36,876 nucleotides of DNA from Deltaproteobacteria bacterium (GTDB lineage Bacteria; Desulfobacterota; DSM-4660; Desulfatiglandales; Desulfatiglandaceae), in NCBI GenBank assembly GCA_022340265.1, contig JAJDOH010000069.1, forward strand, positions 1-36,876, given 5' to 3'. Below are positions 8,896-16,151 of the stretch, piece after piece. The position numbers and the translations under genes were made by a program. Below the pieces are notes generated by a model that saw only the letters and a list, made by a program, of their open reading frames with translations, was not told where the DNA came from and did not search any database. How positions within the stretch are numbered: the first letter of the stretch is position 1; each line of letters opens with the position of its first letter.

Positions 8896-10236
8896 TCACT
8901 TCACCCGGAACAGATTGATATCAAACTCCGGTTTCCCTTCATACTTTTTCATGAAAAGTGCCGGAAATTGATCTTTCGCCTCAAAAATGTCCGGTCTTAT
9001 GGCAATCCCCGCATCGTTAAAGGCCTTTACAACCTGTGTCGTGGTCGGGGGGCACCCTTTTACGGCAAAGAGCTCGTTGATATGGGGATTGTTTTTGTTG
9101 GCCTGGTACATACATTTTCCCACGAGAATGGTCTTCTTTTTCCCGGGGGTCGGTTTCATCATTTTTCCGGTAAGCACCTCCACGTCGTCCCACGGTTTCC
9201 CCTCCCAGGCCTGGGAAATGGCCGTCAGGAGTATTCCGTTCAACGAAGAGCAATAGGTACACATGGAAAGATCATATTTTCGATAGCTCAGGCCTTGAAC
9301 TCCCATGCGCTTCATGGCAACGGGAAGGGCCCGGGATTCGTCCGGGGTATAGGGGAAATCGTGACGATGTTTTGATGCCACGGTTTCGATTTTTTCCCCG
9401 AGCACCTCGGTGTCGGAGAGATCGATGGGCCTGGCCATATCTCGGGCCGCGTGTACCAGATGGGGGACTTCCGAAGGGTCATAACCCAGTACCCGGGCCC
9501 CCACCTTGTCCGCCGAGAGCATATCCCGGGATCCGATGAGCAGGTTCTCCCGTCTGATCTTTCCGTCAAAAGCGGGACCTCTTTCATTGCTGTAGATGCC
9601 GTCAATGAGGGTAAATCCGGGAGGTGCCGCTTCCTGAAGTTTGGAGACCATATAGTGCAAATCTTTTTCCGGGTCCGCACTGTGGCATTTCTTGCGGGAA
9701 TTGATATCGAGTGTCCCCTTCACATTCTTGATGCCGAGGCTGACCATGGTCTGGGCGTGCGTCTTCAATACGGGAAGATTGATCAGAAAATCCGCTTTGA
9801 GAAAATCCGTAGCGAAATTGAGGGTCGTGCCGTCACCGAATGTGACTTTTTCATAGGGCCTTTCAAACAGGTCAAACGCCTCGACCCCGTATTTTTGTTT
9901 CATGCGGTTGTAGCCGAGGGTTTCAAAGGCATGGGCGGGTGTCTCCCGGTCTTTGCGGTCTGAGAGTGTGATCCCTTCGCCGATCAATATCTTTTCGACG
10001 CCCCGTTCTTTGAGCAGGATGACCATGTCTTCCAAAATTCTGGAGGTGGTGATGACGCCAAAGGCGGGAAAGGTCCCGAAACGGCTCCAGAAAACGATAT
10101 TGGGTTTGATGAACACCTTTGCATTTGCGGGAAGATGATTGAGTCCATGGCTGAGATCAACTACTTTTCTCACCGAATCAATCGGTTTTTCATAGTGTAT
10201 TATGGAGACGGTCTGTCTTTTTGAATCTGATTTCAT
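8896..10236 (-). CDS. DUF362-domain protein
   Basis: A 446-residue protein of the DUF362 family. It has the N-terminal FIKPNIVF motif, the central LINLPVLKTHAQTMVSLGIKNVKGT motif region and an ADKVGARVLGYDP segment. The usual ferredoxin insertion with two CxxCxxC motifs is not evident. The C-terminal part has scattered Cys, including MCTYCSSLNG and KGCPPTTTQVV, that could bind metal. The biochemical role is not known; some relatives are proposed to be Fe-S proteins. It lies 18 bases after the PIN-toxin gene on the same strand, and only 32 bases separate its end from the convergent ligase gene. Confidence 0.8.
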   Translation of the reverse strand: MKSDSKRQTVSIIHYEKPIDSVRKVVDLSHGLNHLPANAKVFIKPNIVFWSRFGTFPAFGVITTSRILEDMVILLKERGVEKILIGEGITLSDRKDRETPAHAFETLGYNRMKQKYGVEAFDLFERPYEKVTFGDGTTLNFATDFLKADFLINLPVLKTHAQTMVSLGIKNVKGTLDINSRKKCHSADPEKDLHYMVSKLQEAAPPGFTLIDGIYSNERGPAFDGKIRRENLLIGSRDMLSADKVGARVLGYDPSEVPHLVHAARDMARPIDLSDTEVLGEKIETVASKHRHDFPYTPDESRALPVAMKRMGVQGLSYRKYDLSMCTYCSSLNGILLTAISQAWEGKPWDDVEVLTGKMMKPTPGKKKTILVGKCMYQANKNNPHINELFAVKGCPPTTTQVVKAFNDAGIAIRPDIFEAKDQFPALFMKKYEGKPEFDINLFRVK

Positions 10237-10254
10237 TGGAATGTCCGTTTTCCT

Positions 10255-10641
10255 TCACCATACGCGTGTGATTTCATAATCCGAAAGACGGGTGTCGCGG
10301 CTCAGAAGCAGCATATCTTCTACTATTGCCTGTGCTATTAGCATTCGGTCAAAAGGATCTCGATGATAAAAGGGCAGTTTTGTCAATTTTGTGCAATGTT
10401 CTATTTCAACGGGAAGCCAATTGATTGCGTTGGCTTTCATTTCATCTTGAATGGTTTCCAGCCACCCATTCTTAAGAGAGAGCTTTCCCAAGCTCATTTT
10501 AATACATATTTCCCAAAGACTGGTTATGCTGAAAAACAGGCTGTTTTCCTGATTCAGAAAGATTTTCCTGGCCGTTTCGCTGAGTCGCCTATTGTCCGTT
10601 AGTAACCAAAGCAAAGCATGGGTATCGAGCAAAGTCTTCAT
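10255..10641 (-). CDS. PIN-domain toxin (VapC-like ribonuclease)
   Basis: A 128-residue PIN-domain protein of the type II toxin kind, expected to cleave RNA with Mg2+ or Mn2+. The acidic active-site residues are visible: Asp6 in LLDTHALLWLL, Glu44 in SLWEI, Asp98 in HRDPFDRMLIAQA and Asp116 in SRDTRL. The start overlaps the stop of the upstream antitoxin gene by four bases, the classic coupled arrangement. Confidence 0.93.
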   Translation of the reverse strand: MKTLLDTHALLWLLTDNRRLSETARKIFLNQENSLFFSITSLWEICIKMSLGKLSLKNGWLETIQDEMKANAINWLPVEIEHCTKLTKLPFYHRDPFDRMLIAQAIVEDMLLLSRDTRLSDYEITRVW

Positions 10642-10874
10642 TCCATATAATCTCTGAAGTCATCAAGAGGTTCGTCGAAATCGTCAGCCATGTCCAGGAT
10701 CAATCCCTTTGCATTACCGATTCTTCTGTGGCTGCGTACGCCCGGCAAAACATCCAGGCGAACAATCGGTTTGTTTCCTTTGGCGATAATGACTTCCTTT
10801 CCCTTAAGTGCCTCCTGGATCAATTTGGATAGTTGGGTTTTGGCTTCATGAATATTTACCTGAAGTGTTTCCAT
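10638..10874 (-). CDS. Phd/YefM-type antitoxin
   Basis: A 78-residue antitoxin of the prevent-host-death family. The opening VNIHEAKTQLSKLI and following KGKEVIIAKGNKPIVRL are typical of the Phd/YefM DNA-binding fold, and the acidic C-terminus (DMADDFDEPLDDF) should wrap the toxin. A strong ribosome-binding site (AAGGGG) precedes the start. The protein probably represses its own promoter through the palindrome just upstream. Confidence 0.92.
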   Translation of the reverse strand: METLQVNIHEAKTQLSKLIQEALKGKEVIIAKGNKPIVRLDVLPGVRSHRRIGNAKGLILDMADDFDEPLDDFRDYME

Positions 10875-10912
10875 GATGGCCCCTTAAAAAATAGTTGACT
10901 TTAGTTAGCTAG

Positions 10913-10939
10913 ATTATATGGCCATATTTGGCTTGTCAA
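10913..10939 (-). promoter_or_regulatory. Toxin-antitoxin promoter with palindromic operator
   Basis: Read on the minus strand, TTGACA (10934-10939) and TATAAT (10913-10918) are both perfect, with a short 15-base spacer. The 12-bp perfect palindrome ATATGGCCATAT (10916-10927) lies across the spacer and -10, which is where an autoregulatory antitoxin would be expected to bind. Confidence 0.7.
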
Positions 10940-10972
10940 GAAAAACTGTGATGATTGGCATAATGGTTTTTG

Positions 10973-11470
10973 TCATTCAAATTGTTGAAACATGTCCATC
11001 ATTTCCCGTTTCATCCCTTCAGAGACAGAAGAGAGTTGTTTATCAGCCAGCATCACAAATTCCCCGCGGCTCCGGACAAAAAGCTTTTTTTCAGAGTCGA
11101 CAATTTCGCCCCTGATATCAATTTTGGCGTTGCCCGTTTCGTTCAGGATTTTTCCCCGTGCGGTCAACGGGACGCCCAGCGGAACCGGTCTGATGTATTT
11201 GATGTCCATTTTCCGGGTAACCAGGAAGGTTCGCTTGAAATAGAGCACGGTCCAGGACATCACTTCATCCAAAAGCGTGGAAATGATGCCGCCGTGGGCC
11301 ATGTTCTCCCACCCTTCATGGTTCTTTCCCAGCGTAATGTCGGAACAGACCATGTCCCCCGTATGGTAAAACTGCATGTTCAACCCGATGGGATTGTCGG
11401 TGCCGCACGCGAAACAGTGGTGTCCTTGAAGCTTTCGAATGGGGATTTTAGCGTCGGTTTCGTTTAACAT
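10973..11470 (-). CDS. PaaI-like hotdog thioesterase
   Basis: A 165-residue single hotdog-domain protein of the PaaI/4HBT superfamily, predicted to hydrolyse an acyl- or aryl-CoA. It has the N-terminal CFACGTDNPIGL motif common in this branch. The active-site helix is NMAHGGIISTLLDEVMSW, with HGG and the acidic residue on the hotdog helix. It stands alone between the toxin-antitoxin pair and a divergently oriented hypothetical gene. The substrate is unknown; a housekeeping role in CoA recovery near acyl-CoA catabolism is plausible. Confidence 0.87.
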   Translation of the reverse strand: MLNETDAKIPIRKLQGHHCFACGTDNPIGLNMQFYHTGDMVCSDITLGKNHEGWENMAHGGIISTLLDEVMSWTVLYFKRTFLVTRKMDIKYIRPVPLGVPLTARGKILNETGNAKIDIRGEIVDSEKKLFVRSRGEFVMLADKQLSSVSEGMKREMMDMFQQFE

Positions 11471-11674
11471 ATGCTTTCAATAAATCTCATTTCTTTAGGA
11501 TAGCTTCTATTTAAGCATACTTGGATCTTTTTGTAACGCCGAAAAATTTAGAAAGTCAAGAATTGAGTAGGGCGTTCAAACAAAAAAGGGATTGCTTTTC
11601 GGTTTTCATGAAAATTTTTTTATGGTAAATATATATATACTTTTGCCGGTTTTTCTTATTCTTTGGGGGCGGTT

Positions 11675-12088
11675 ATGACGGAAAGTGACGGATTGAAAGA
11701 TCTTTTTACACGTGGAGACCTTCAACAACTTTTTCCCGGGGAACGGGCCGATTCATTCTTTGAATCCCTTTTCGGCGATGCCGAAGAGGGAGCTTTTGAT
11801 ATCGGATTGGCGTTCAAGGCACTTCGTGGGAATAAACTCCATTTCGAATTTCAATTGCACCAGCGTCCGGGAAAATGTCTGGCCTGCAACCTGACCTACG
11901 GCCTGCCTCAGGTGTTCAAGCGGCATCCGGTGATCGATGTGAACGGCGTGGTGGAAGAGATCGGAAAGCGGCTCAACGGAAAATTCCGGTGCAACGGATG
12001 GGAACTGGGTGCCACCCGCGAACTCTCCAATGAACTCCATGTGATCCCACTGGTCATTTCGCTGGAAAATGAAACTTCTTTCTTGTGA
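11675..12088 (+). CDS. Small conserved-looking protein of unknown function
   Basis: A 137-residue protein I cannot assign a function. It is soluble, has an acidic N-terminal half (DLFTRGDLQQLFPGERADSFFESLFGDAEEGAFDIGL) and a later CLACNLTYGLP segment with two Cys three apart. The codon use looks ordinary and the ending is compact, so it is probably a real gene. ATG 11675 follows a GGGGGC stretch; a TTG at 11663 is an alternative. About 200 AT-rich bases separate it from the divergent thioesterase, enough for promoters in both directions, though none is clear. The stop codon lies inside a REP-like repeat. Confidence 0.7.
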   Translation: MTESDGLKDLFTRGDLQQLFPGERADSFFESLFGDAEEGAFDIGLAFKALRGNKLHFEFQLHQRPGKCLACNLTYGLPQVFKRHPVIDVNGVVEEIGKRLNGKFRCNGWELGATRELSNELHVIPLVISLENETSFL

Positions 12089-12143
12089 GAGCGGCTTCCA
12101 GCCGCGATCTGAAACGAATGTCGCGGCGGGACGCCGCTCCCAC
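12085..12143. repeat. REP-like inverted pair (BIME-type element)
   Basis: Two 23-base units face each other: 12085-12107 (GTGAGAGCGGCTTCCAGCCGCGA) and the reverse complement of 12121-12143. They match at 20 of 23 positions. Each contains its own hairpin, GCGGCT-TCC-AGCCGC in the first and GCGGCG-TCC-CGCCGC in the second. Two of the three differences are compensatory within the hairpin (T-A against G-C). The left unit covers the stop codon of the preceding gene. This is the structure of a dispersed extragenic palindromic repeat; further copies would be expected elsewhere in the genome. Confidence 0.8.
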
Positions 12144-12222
12144 GGAAATTAATACAGGTGAAGTTTTATAAGCGTAGACACGCGTGTCTAAATGACGGGT
12201 GAATGCCGTAGCGGTGTTTGAT

Positions 12223-13089
12223 TTAAAGTGATGGCTTTTCCGCCAGAACGGTAAACCATGTCATGTCATGATCCCATTCCTTAAGCGTATGATATCCTGC
12301 TCTTTTCAACTGCATTTTGAGGTCTCTTGATTGACTGCGCATCTGGCCTGATATAATCAGTCGTCGGGGGCCTTCAGGGTTGCTTCTGTTCAGGAATTCC
12401 CGGATTACCTCAAACTGAATATTGGCCAAAATCAGATCCGCCCTCTCTTTTGCAAAATCCTCCGCTTTTCCCTGAACGGCCCTTATCCGCTCCGTCAATC
12501 CGTTTAATACGAAATTTTTGCTGGCGGTCTTGACGCAAAGGGGATTGAAATCCACCGCCAGGGTTTGCTCCGCGCCCAGAAGGGTTGCGGCGACGGCCAG
12601 AATGCCGGTTCCCGTTCCCAGATCAATGACCCGGCCCAACGGGGACCGATCAGCTGCCAGCGAGAGCGCTTCAAGACAAGTGTGGGTGGTTGGATGAAGG
12701 CAGTTGCCAAAGACGACGCCGGGATCCAGAAGGATCTTAAGAAAGCCCTCATCAGGAGGGCTTTCCAGCCAGGGTGGCGTCACCAGAAAAGGACCTATTT
12801 TCAAAGGGTCCAGTCCGCCCCCCTGCCATTCTTCATAGGAGAAACGGAATCTATCTTCAATGTGAAGTTCGGGCCTGTTCCGCAGAAATTGATTGAGCGA
12901 TTCTTCGGCGGGTGAATGGAAGAAAAGAAAGGCACTGTTTCCTTCAACCCAATTTCCGATGAAACCGGTCCCCAGTTCACCTTCATCAGATGCGGCGAAC
13001 GTGCCGTTCAGCAGGTAGATGTAGAGTTCTTCGTAAGGCATGGTGTGATCTGTCGATTGGATGGAATGATAAAGGGGTATGTGGATCAT
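12223..13089 (-). CDS. PrmA-like SAM-dependent methyltransferase (ribosomal protein L11 methyltransferase family)
   Basis: A 288-residue Rossmann methyltransferase. SAM motif I is VIDLGTGTGILAVAA. It is preceded by DPGVVFGNCLHPTTHTCLEAL, which corresponds to the PrmA signature DPGxAFGTGxHPTT with GT changed to GN and G to L. The catalytic-region ILANIQFEVI corresponds to the PrmA NANI motif. Length fits PrmA. ATG at 13089 is chosen; the longer start at 13116 lies in the loop of an inverted repeat and adds an untypical leader. Because the substrate motif deviates, it may be a paralogue acting on another protein. It is downstream of korC on the same strand but beyond a hairpin, so coupling is uncertain. 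Confidence 0.8.
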   Translation of the reverse strand: MIHIPLYHSIQSTDHTMPYEELYIYLLNGTFAASDEGELGTGFIGNWVEGNSAFLFFHSPAEESLNQFLRNRPELHIEDRFRFSYEEWQGGGLDPLKIGPFLVTPPWLESPPDEGFLKILLDPGVVFGNCLHPTTHTCLEALSLAADRSPLGRVIDLGTGTGILAVAATLLGAEQTLAVDFNPLCVKTASKNFVLNGLTERIRAVQGKAEDFAKERADLILANIQFEVIREFLNRSNPEGPRRLIISGQMRSQSRDLKMQLKRAGYHTLKEWDHDMTWFTVLAEKPSL

Positions 13090-13096
13090 CGTTTGC

Positions 13097-13138
13097 TCAA
13101 CCGTTCCCGGATACATCCTTCGGACCGGGAACGGTTGA
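13097..13138 (-). terminator. Perfect 14-bp inverted repeat between korC and the methyltransferase gene
   Basis: TCAACCGTTCCCGG (13097-13110) and CCGGGAACGGTTGA (13125-13138) form a perfect 14-bp stem with a 14-base loop, 20 bases past the korC stop on the minus strand. No clear T-run follows, so it may be an imperfect terminator, an RNA processing or stability element, or a regulator site. Confidence 0.5.
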
Positions 13139-13157
13139 GAAGAAGATTGAAGATTGT

Positions 13158-13700
13158 TTATTTGCCCTCTTTCACGAAAGCAAATCCACGTTCAATGGCT
13201 TTCCGGTTGGTTTCGAAAAATTTATCCTTCCCTTTCATGGCCGCCTGCATCCCCTTAACGGTCTCTTCAAGGGAGAGAAGTCCTGTTTTGGCGCAAACTG
13301 CTCCGATCATGACCATGTTACCGCCGCGGGCGTTTCCCACTTCCTTGGCAAGTTCCACGATGGGCACCTGCAAAAATTCCAGGTCCGTGCGGGACGGTGC
13401 CTCGGTAATCAGGGATGCGTTCAGAAAAATAAGACCTCCCTTGATGAGGGTGGGCTCGAATTTGTCCAGGGAAGGACCGTTCATGGCCACCAGCACATCC
13501 GGATTGGACGCAACGGGGGATGCGATTTTTTTGTCCGACACGGTCACCGTGCAGTTGGCGGTACCGCCGCGCATCTCAGCCCCGTAAGAGGGAAAATAGG
13601 TGATGTTGAGCCCTTTGTGCATTGCGCCGTGGGAGAGAACATACCCCATGAGCAAAACACCCTGGCCGCCGAAACCTGCAAAAGTTGTCCGGGTAATCAT
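13158..13700 (-). CDS. korC: 2-oxoacid:ferredoxin oxidoreductase, gamma subunit
   Basis: A 180-residue gamma subunit of a pyruvate/2-oxoglutarate-type ferredoxin oxidoreductase. It opens with the family signature FAGFGGQGVLLMGYVLSHGA and continues with the YFPSYGAEMRGGTANCTV segment that contacts CoA and the TPP subunit. Its start overlaps the korB stop by four bases. The subunit set and order (delta, alpha, beta, gamma) match four-subunit 2-oxoglutarate (Kor) or branched-chain (Vor) enzymes; I favour Kor from similarity of alpha and beta. Confidence 0.9.
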   Translation of the reverse strand: MITRTTFAGFGGQGVLLMGYVLSHGAMHKGLNITYFPSYGAEMRGGTANCTVTVSDKKIASPVASNPDVLVAMNGPSLDKFEPTLIKGGLIFLNASLITEAPSRTDLEFLQVPIVELAKEVGNARGGNMVMIGAVCAKTGLLSLEETVKGMQAAMKGKDKFFETNRKAIERGFAFVKEGK

Positions 13701-14470
13701 TTTTTATCCTCGTAGCCGGTATTATCTTTGATCACACCCAAAGGGTAGGTTTTTACCATTTCCTCATTGACCCATTTCCAGGCGTCTTTGGGTGACAGTT
13801 TCCAGTTGGTGGGGCACGGTGACAGCAATTCCACCAGGGAAAAACCCATATCATCCAGCTGACACTGAAATGATTTTTTGATGGCTTTTTTCGCCCGTCT
13901 GATCTCTTTGAGGGTGGTCAATGCGCAGCGTTCCACGTATATGACACCGTCGCTGACGGCCAGCATTTGTGAAATATCAATGGGATTGCCGTGGCGGCGC
14001 TGATCCCTGCCGCCGGGGGTTGTGGTGGCATTCTGTCCCAGTGTGGTGGTGGGGGCCATCTGACCGCCGGTCATGCCGTATATGGCATTATTGATGAATA
14101 TGGTGGAGATGCGTTCGCCCCGGTTAGCGGCGTGAATGGTTTCCGCGGTACCGATGGCAGCCAGGTCTCCGTCACCCTGATAGGTGAGCACCAGCTTGTC
14201 GGGGTGGACCCGTTTGATGCCGGTGGCCACTGCCAGTGCACGTCCGTGTGGGGCTTCCACCATATCAAAGTTGAAATAGTTGTAGGCCAAAACGGCGCAG
14301 CCCACGGGGGGAACCCCGATGGTCGTTTCACGAAGGTTCATTTCATCGAGACATTCCGCCACCAGGCGATGGGCGATGGAGTGCCCACAGCCGGGGCAAT
14401 AATGGGTCGGGTTGTCCTTTAAGGACTCGGGAAAACCAAATATTTTCTCATATGCGACTTGTGCGCTCAT
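13697..14470 (-). CDS. korB: 2-oxoacid:ferredoxin oxidoreductase, beta (TPP-binding) subunit
   Basis: A 257-residue thiamine-diphosphate subunit. YCPGCGHSIAH supplies the N-terminal Cys pair. The TPP/Mg2+ motif GDGD...NN runs from YQGDGDLAAIGTAE to FINNAIYGMTGGQ. It overlaps korA and korC by four bases on either side, so the four genes form one tightly coupled operon. The enzyme oxidatively decarboxylates a 2-oxoacid to acyl-CoA with reduction of ferredoxin, or runs in reverse for CO2 fixation. Confidence 0.93.
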   Translation of the reverse strand: MSAQVAYEKIFGFPESLKDNPTHYCPGCGHSIAHRLVAECLDEMNLRETTIGVPPVGCAVLAYNYFNFDMVEAPHGRALAVATGIKRVHPDKLVLTYQGDGDLAAIGTAETIHAANRGERISTIFINNAIYGMTGGQMAPTTTLGQNATTTPGGRDQRRHGNPIDISQMLAVSDGVIYVERCALTTLKEIRRAKKAIKKSFQCQLDDMGFSLVELLSPCPTNWKLSPKDAWKWVNEEMVKTYPLGVIKDNTGYEDKK

Positions 14471-15546
14471 ACGTCTATCCTCCGGCCTATTTTTCCGTCA
14501 CCGCTGGCAGCGGATCGCAGGAACTCGGCCACGTCCGCCGGGGTGGGAATGATCCCCCCGGGCAGTCCGTAGAAATAAATTTCCGCTCGCTCACCCACGC
14601 TCAGCATCACATCTTCCACCATTTGTCCCATGCACAGCTCAAAAACGGCTATTTTGGAAACTTTTGATGCCAGTTCCCGCAAAGGCGCTTTCGGATAGGG
14701 CCAAAGGGTGATGGGACGGAAAAGGCCCGCTTTCAGGTTGTCGGCCTTTAATTCTTCGATGGCGCTTTCGGCGATTCGAGCGGCTGTGCCGTAAGCCACC
14801 ACGATCATTTCGTCATCGTCCTGAACATTGCTGTCCCAGCGCGTCTCAACGGCCGTGATCTCATCGTATTTCTCCTGCAGGTGCAGGTTGTGTTTGTAAA
14901 GTTGGCCGTCCTGTCCCAGAAGCATGGAGAAAATGGCCCGGGGTTCCCGGCCTTTGCATCCGTCCAGGATCCAGTCCTTCTCGGGGAGGTCTTCAAGCTC
15001 AATGAAATCCTGAAAAACCACCGGTTCCATGACCTGCCCCATGAGGCCGTCCCCCAGCAGCATGACGGGTGTGCGGTATTTGTCCGCCATGTCAAAGGCG
15101 ACAAACGTCAAATCCGCCAGTTCCTGACTGCCGGCCGGTGCAAGGACCGGGGTGCGGTAGTCGCCATGGGCACCGCCCCGGGTCGCTTGAAAATAGTCGG
15201 CGGCTGACGGAGCAATATTGCCAAGCCCGGGACCGCCCCGCATCATATTGATAATGACGCCCGGCAGTTCCGACCCGGCCATATAGCTGATACCTTCCTG
15301 TTTCAGGGAAACGCCGGGCGATGATGAAGACGTCATGACCCGTCCTCCCGCGGCGGAGGCGCCAAGCACCATGTTAATGGATGCCACTTCGCTTTCGCCT
15401 TGAATAAACGTGCCCCCGACATCCAACATTCTTGCGGAAAGATATTCCGGCAGTTCATTCTGGGGTGTAATGGGATAACCGAAATAATAGCGGCACCCCG
15501 CACGAACAGCCGCTTCTCCAACGACCTGGGAACCATTCATTAACAT
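14467..15546 (-). CDS. korA: 2-oxoacid:ferredoxin oxidoreductase, alpha subunit
   Basis: A 359-residue alpha subunit carrying the pyrimidine-binding part of the enzyme. The family signature GYPITPQNELPEYLS is near the N-terminus, followed by GASAAGGRVMTSSSSPGVSL, which contains the conserved SSxPG segment. The frame is open to 15573, but the methionine at 15546 (or 15540) fits better. It starts five bases after the ferredoxin stop and removes an extra leader that overlaps korD. TPP demand by this enzyme fits the thiamine salvage operon in the same window, though that is only suggestive. Confidence 0.92.
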   Translation of the reverse strand: MLMNGSQVVGEAAVRAGCRYYFGYPITPQNELPEYLSARMLDVGGTFIQGESEVASINMVLGASAAGGRVMTSSSSPGVSLKQEGISYMAGSELPGVIINMMRGGPGLGNIAPSAADYFQATRGGAHGDYRTPVLAPAGSQELADLTFVAFDMADKYRTPVMLLGDGLMGQVMEPVVFQDFIELEDLPEKDWILDGCKGREPRAIFSMLLGQDGQLYKHNLHLQEKYDEITAVETRWDSNVQDDDEMIVVAYGTAARIAESAIEELKADNLKAGLFRPITLWPYPKAPLRELASKVSKIAVFELCMGQMVEDVMLSVGERAEIYFYGLPGGIIPTPADVAEFLRSAASGDGKIGRRIDV

Positions 15547-15550
15547 CTTT

Positions 15551-15793
15551 TCACTTGGCACGGTACACCTCAATCGCTACTTCGGGACAGACGGTGGCGC
15601 ATTGTTTACACGCGACACATCCCTTTTCGCCTTCTGATACGGTTTCTTTGAATTGCGCGGGCGAGTATCCCTTTTTGTTCGGTTTTTCGTCCACCTTGAT
15701 CATGTCGTTCGGACAGGTGTCAATGCAAATATGACATCCTTTGCATCGTTCCCTGTTGATCGTTATTTTTCCTTTTTTCGTCTTTTTAGTCAT
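15551..15793 (-). CDS. korD: 2-oxoacid:ferredoxin oxidoreductase, delta (ferredoxin) subunit
   Basis: An 80-residue 2[4Fe-4S] ferredoxin-like subunit. The first cluster motif is CKGCHICIDTCP and the second CVACKQCATVCP. It is the first gene of the kor operon and carries electrons from the TPP site to external ferredoxin. The basic N-terminus (MTKKTKKGK) is typical. Divergent transcription from the Hdr locus begins on the other side of the intergenic region. Confidence 0.92.
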   Translation of the reverse strand: MTKKTKKGKITINRERCKGCHICIDTCPNDMIKVDEKPNKKGYSPAQFKETVSEGEKGCVACKQCATVCPEVAIEVYRAK

Positions 15794-15853
15794 AATCCGA
15801 TGTCCATTATTTGGGGGCTGATGAAGCTTTTGTCAAAGGTCTTAAAACGAAAA

Positions 15854-15882
15854 TTTCTATTGGCAGAGGTTCGGTTTGTCAA
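15854..15882 (-). promoter_or_regulatory. Probable promoter of the kor operon
   Basis: On the minus strand TTGACA (15877-15882) is followed after 17 bases by TAGAAA (15854-15859), a 4/6 match to the -10 box. It lies about 60 bases upstream of the korD start. No operator is recognised. Confidence 0.6.
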
Positions 15883-16026
15883 GAAAAATCTCTTTTTACC
15901 ATGAATTTTTATTGAAAAGCGGAATTTTGAATCCTGTTAATCGGGCGGCTTTTCTCTGAAATAAACGAATCGTTTCATGCAGGGGAATAGACAACCGTGT
16001 CACTTTCTGAAACAAAGGGTTTTTCC
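15883..16026. other. Core of the divergent kor/hdr intergenic region
   Basis: The 358-base gap between korD and the HdrD-like gene (15794-16151) holds no credible gene. It contains one candidate promoter in each direction, listed separately. The AT-rich middle segment could hold a shared regulator site, but I see no convincing palindrome. Confidence 0.4.
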
Positions 16027-16056
16027 TTGACAAACCTGTTGAGCAGTATGATAAAT
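16027..16056 (+). promoter_or_regulatory. Probable promoter of the hdr/fdh locus
   Basis: TTGACA at 16027-16032 is perfect. The best -10 candidate is GATAAA/ATAAAT beginning at 16050-16051, after 17-18 bases, inside the AT-rich TATGATAAAT. It lies about 95 bases upstream of the first gene, leaving a modest leader. Confidence 0.55.
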
Positions 16057-16151
16057 AGTTCGCTTAAATAGTAGGGCAGGATTCATTTCCGGAACCTTTT
16101 TTGAATTTTGGCCCTGTCATCCACCTACACCATCAAAAAGCGGAACAAACA

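Noticed and set aside
13090-13116. Longer start of the PrmA-like gene at 13116
   Set aside because: This start lies in the loop of a perfect inverted repeat and lacks a ribosome-binding site.
15547-15573. Longer start for korA at 15573
   Set aside because: It would overlap korD by 23 bases and adds residues not typical of the alpha subunit; the Met at 15546 lies just after the korD stop.
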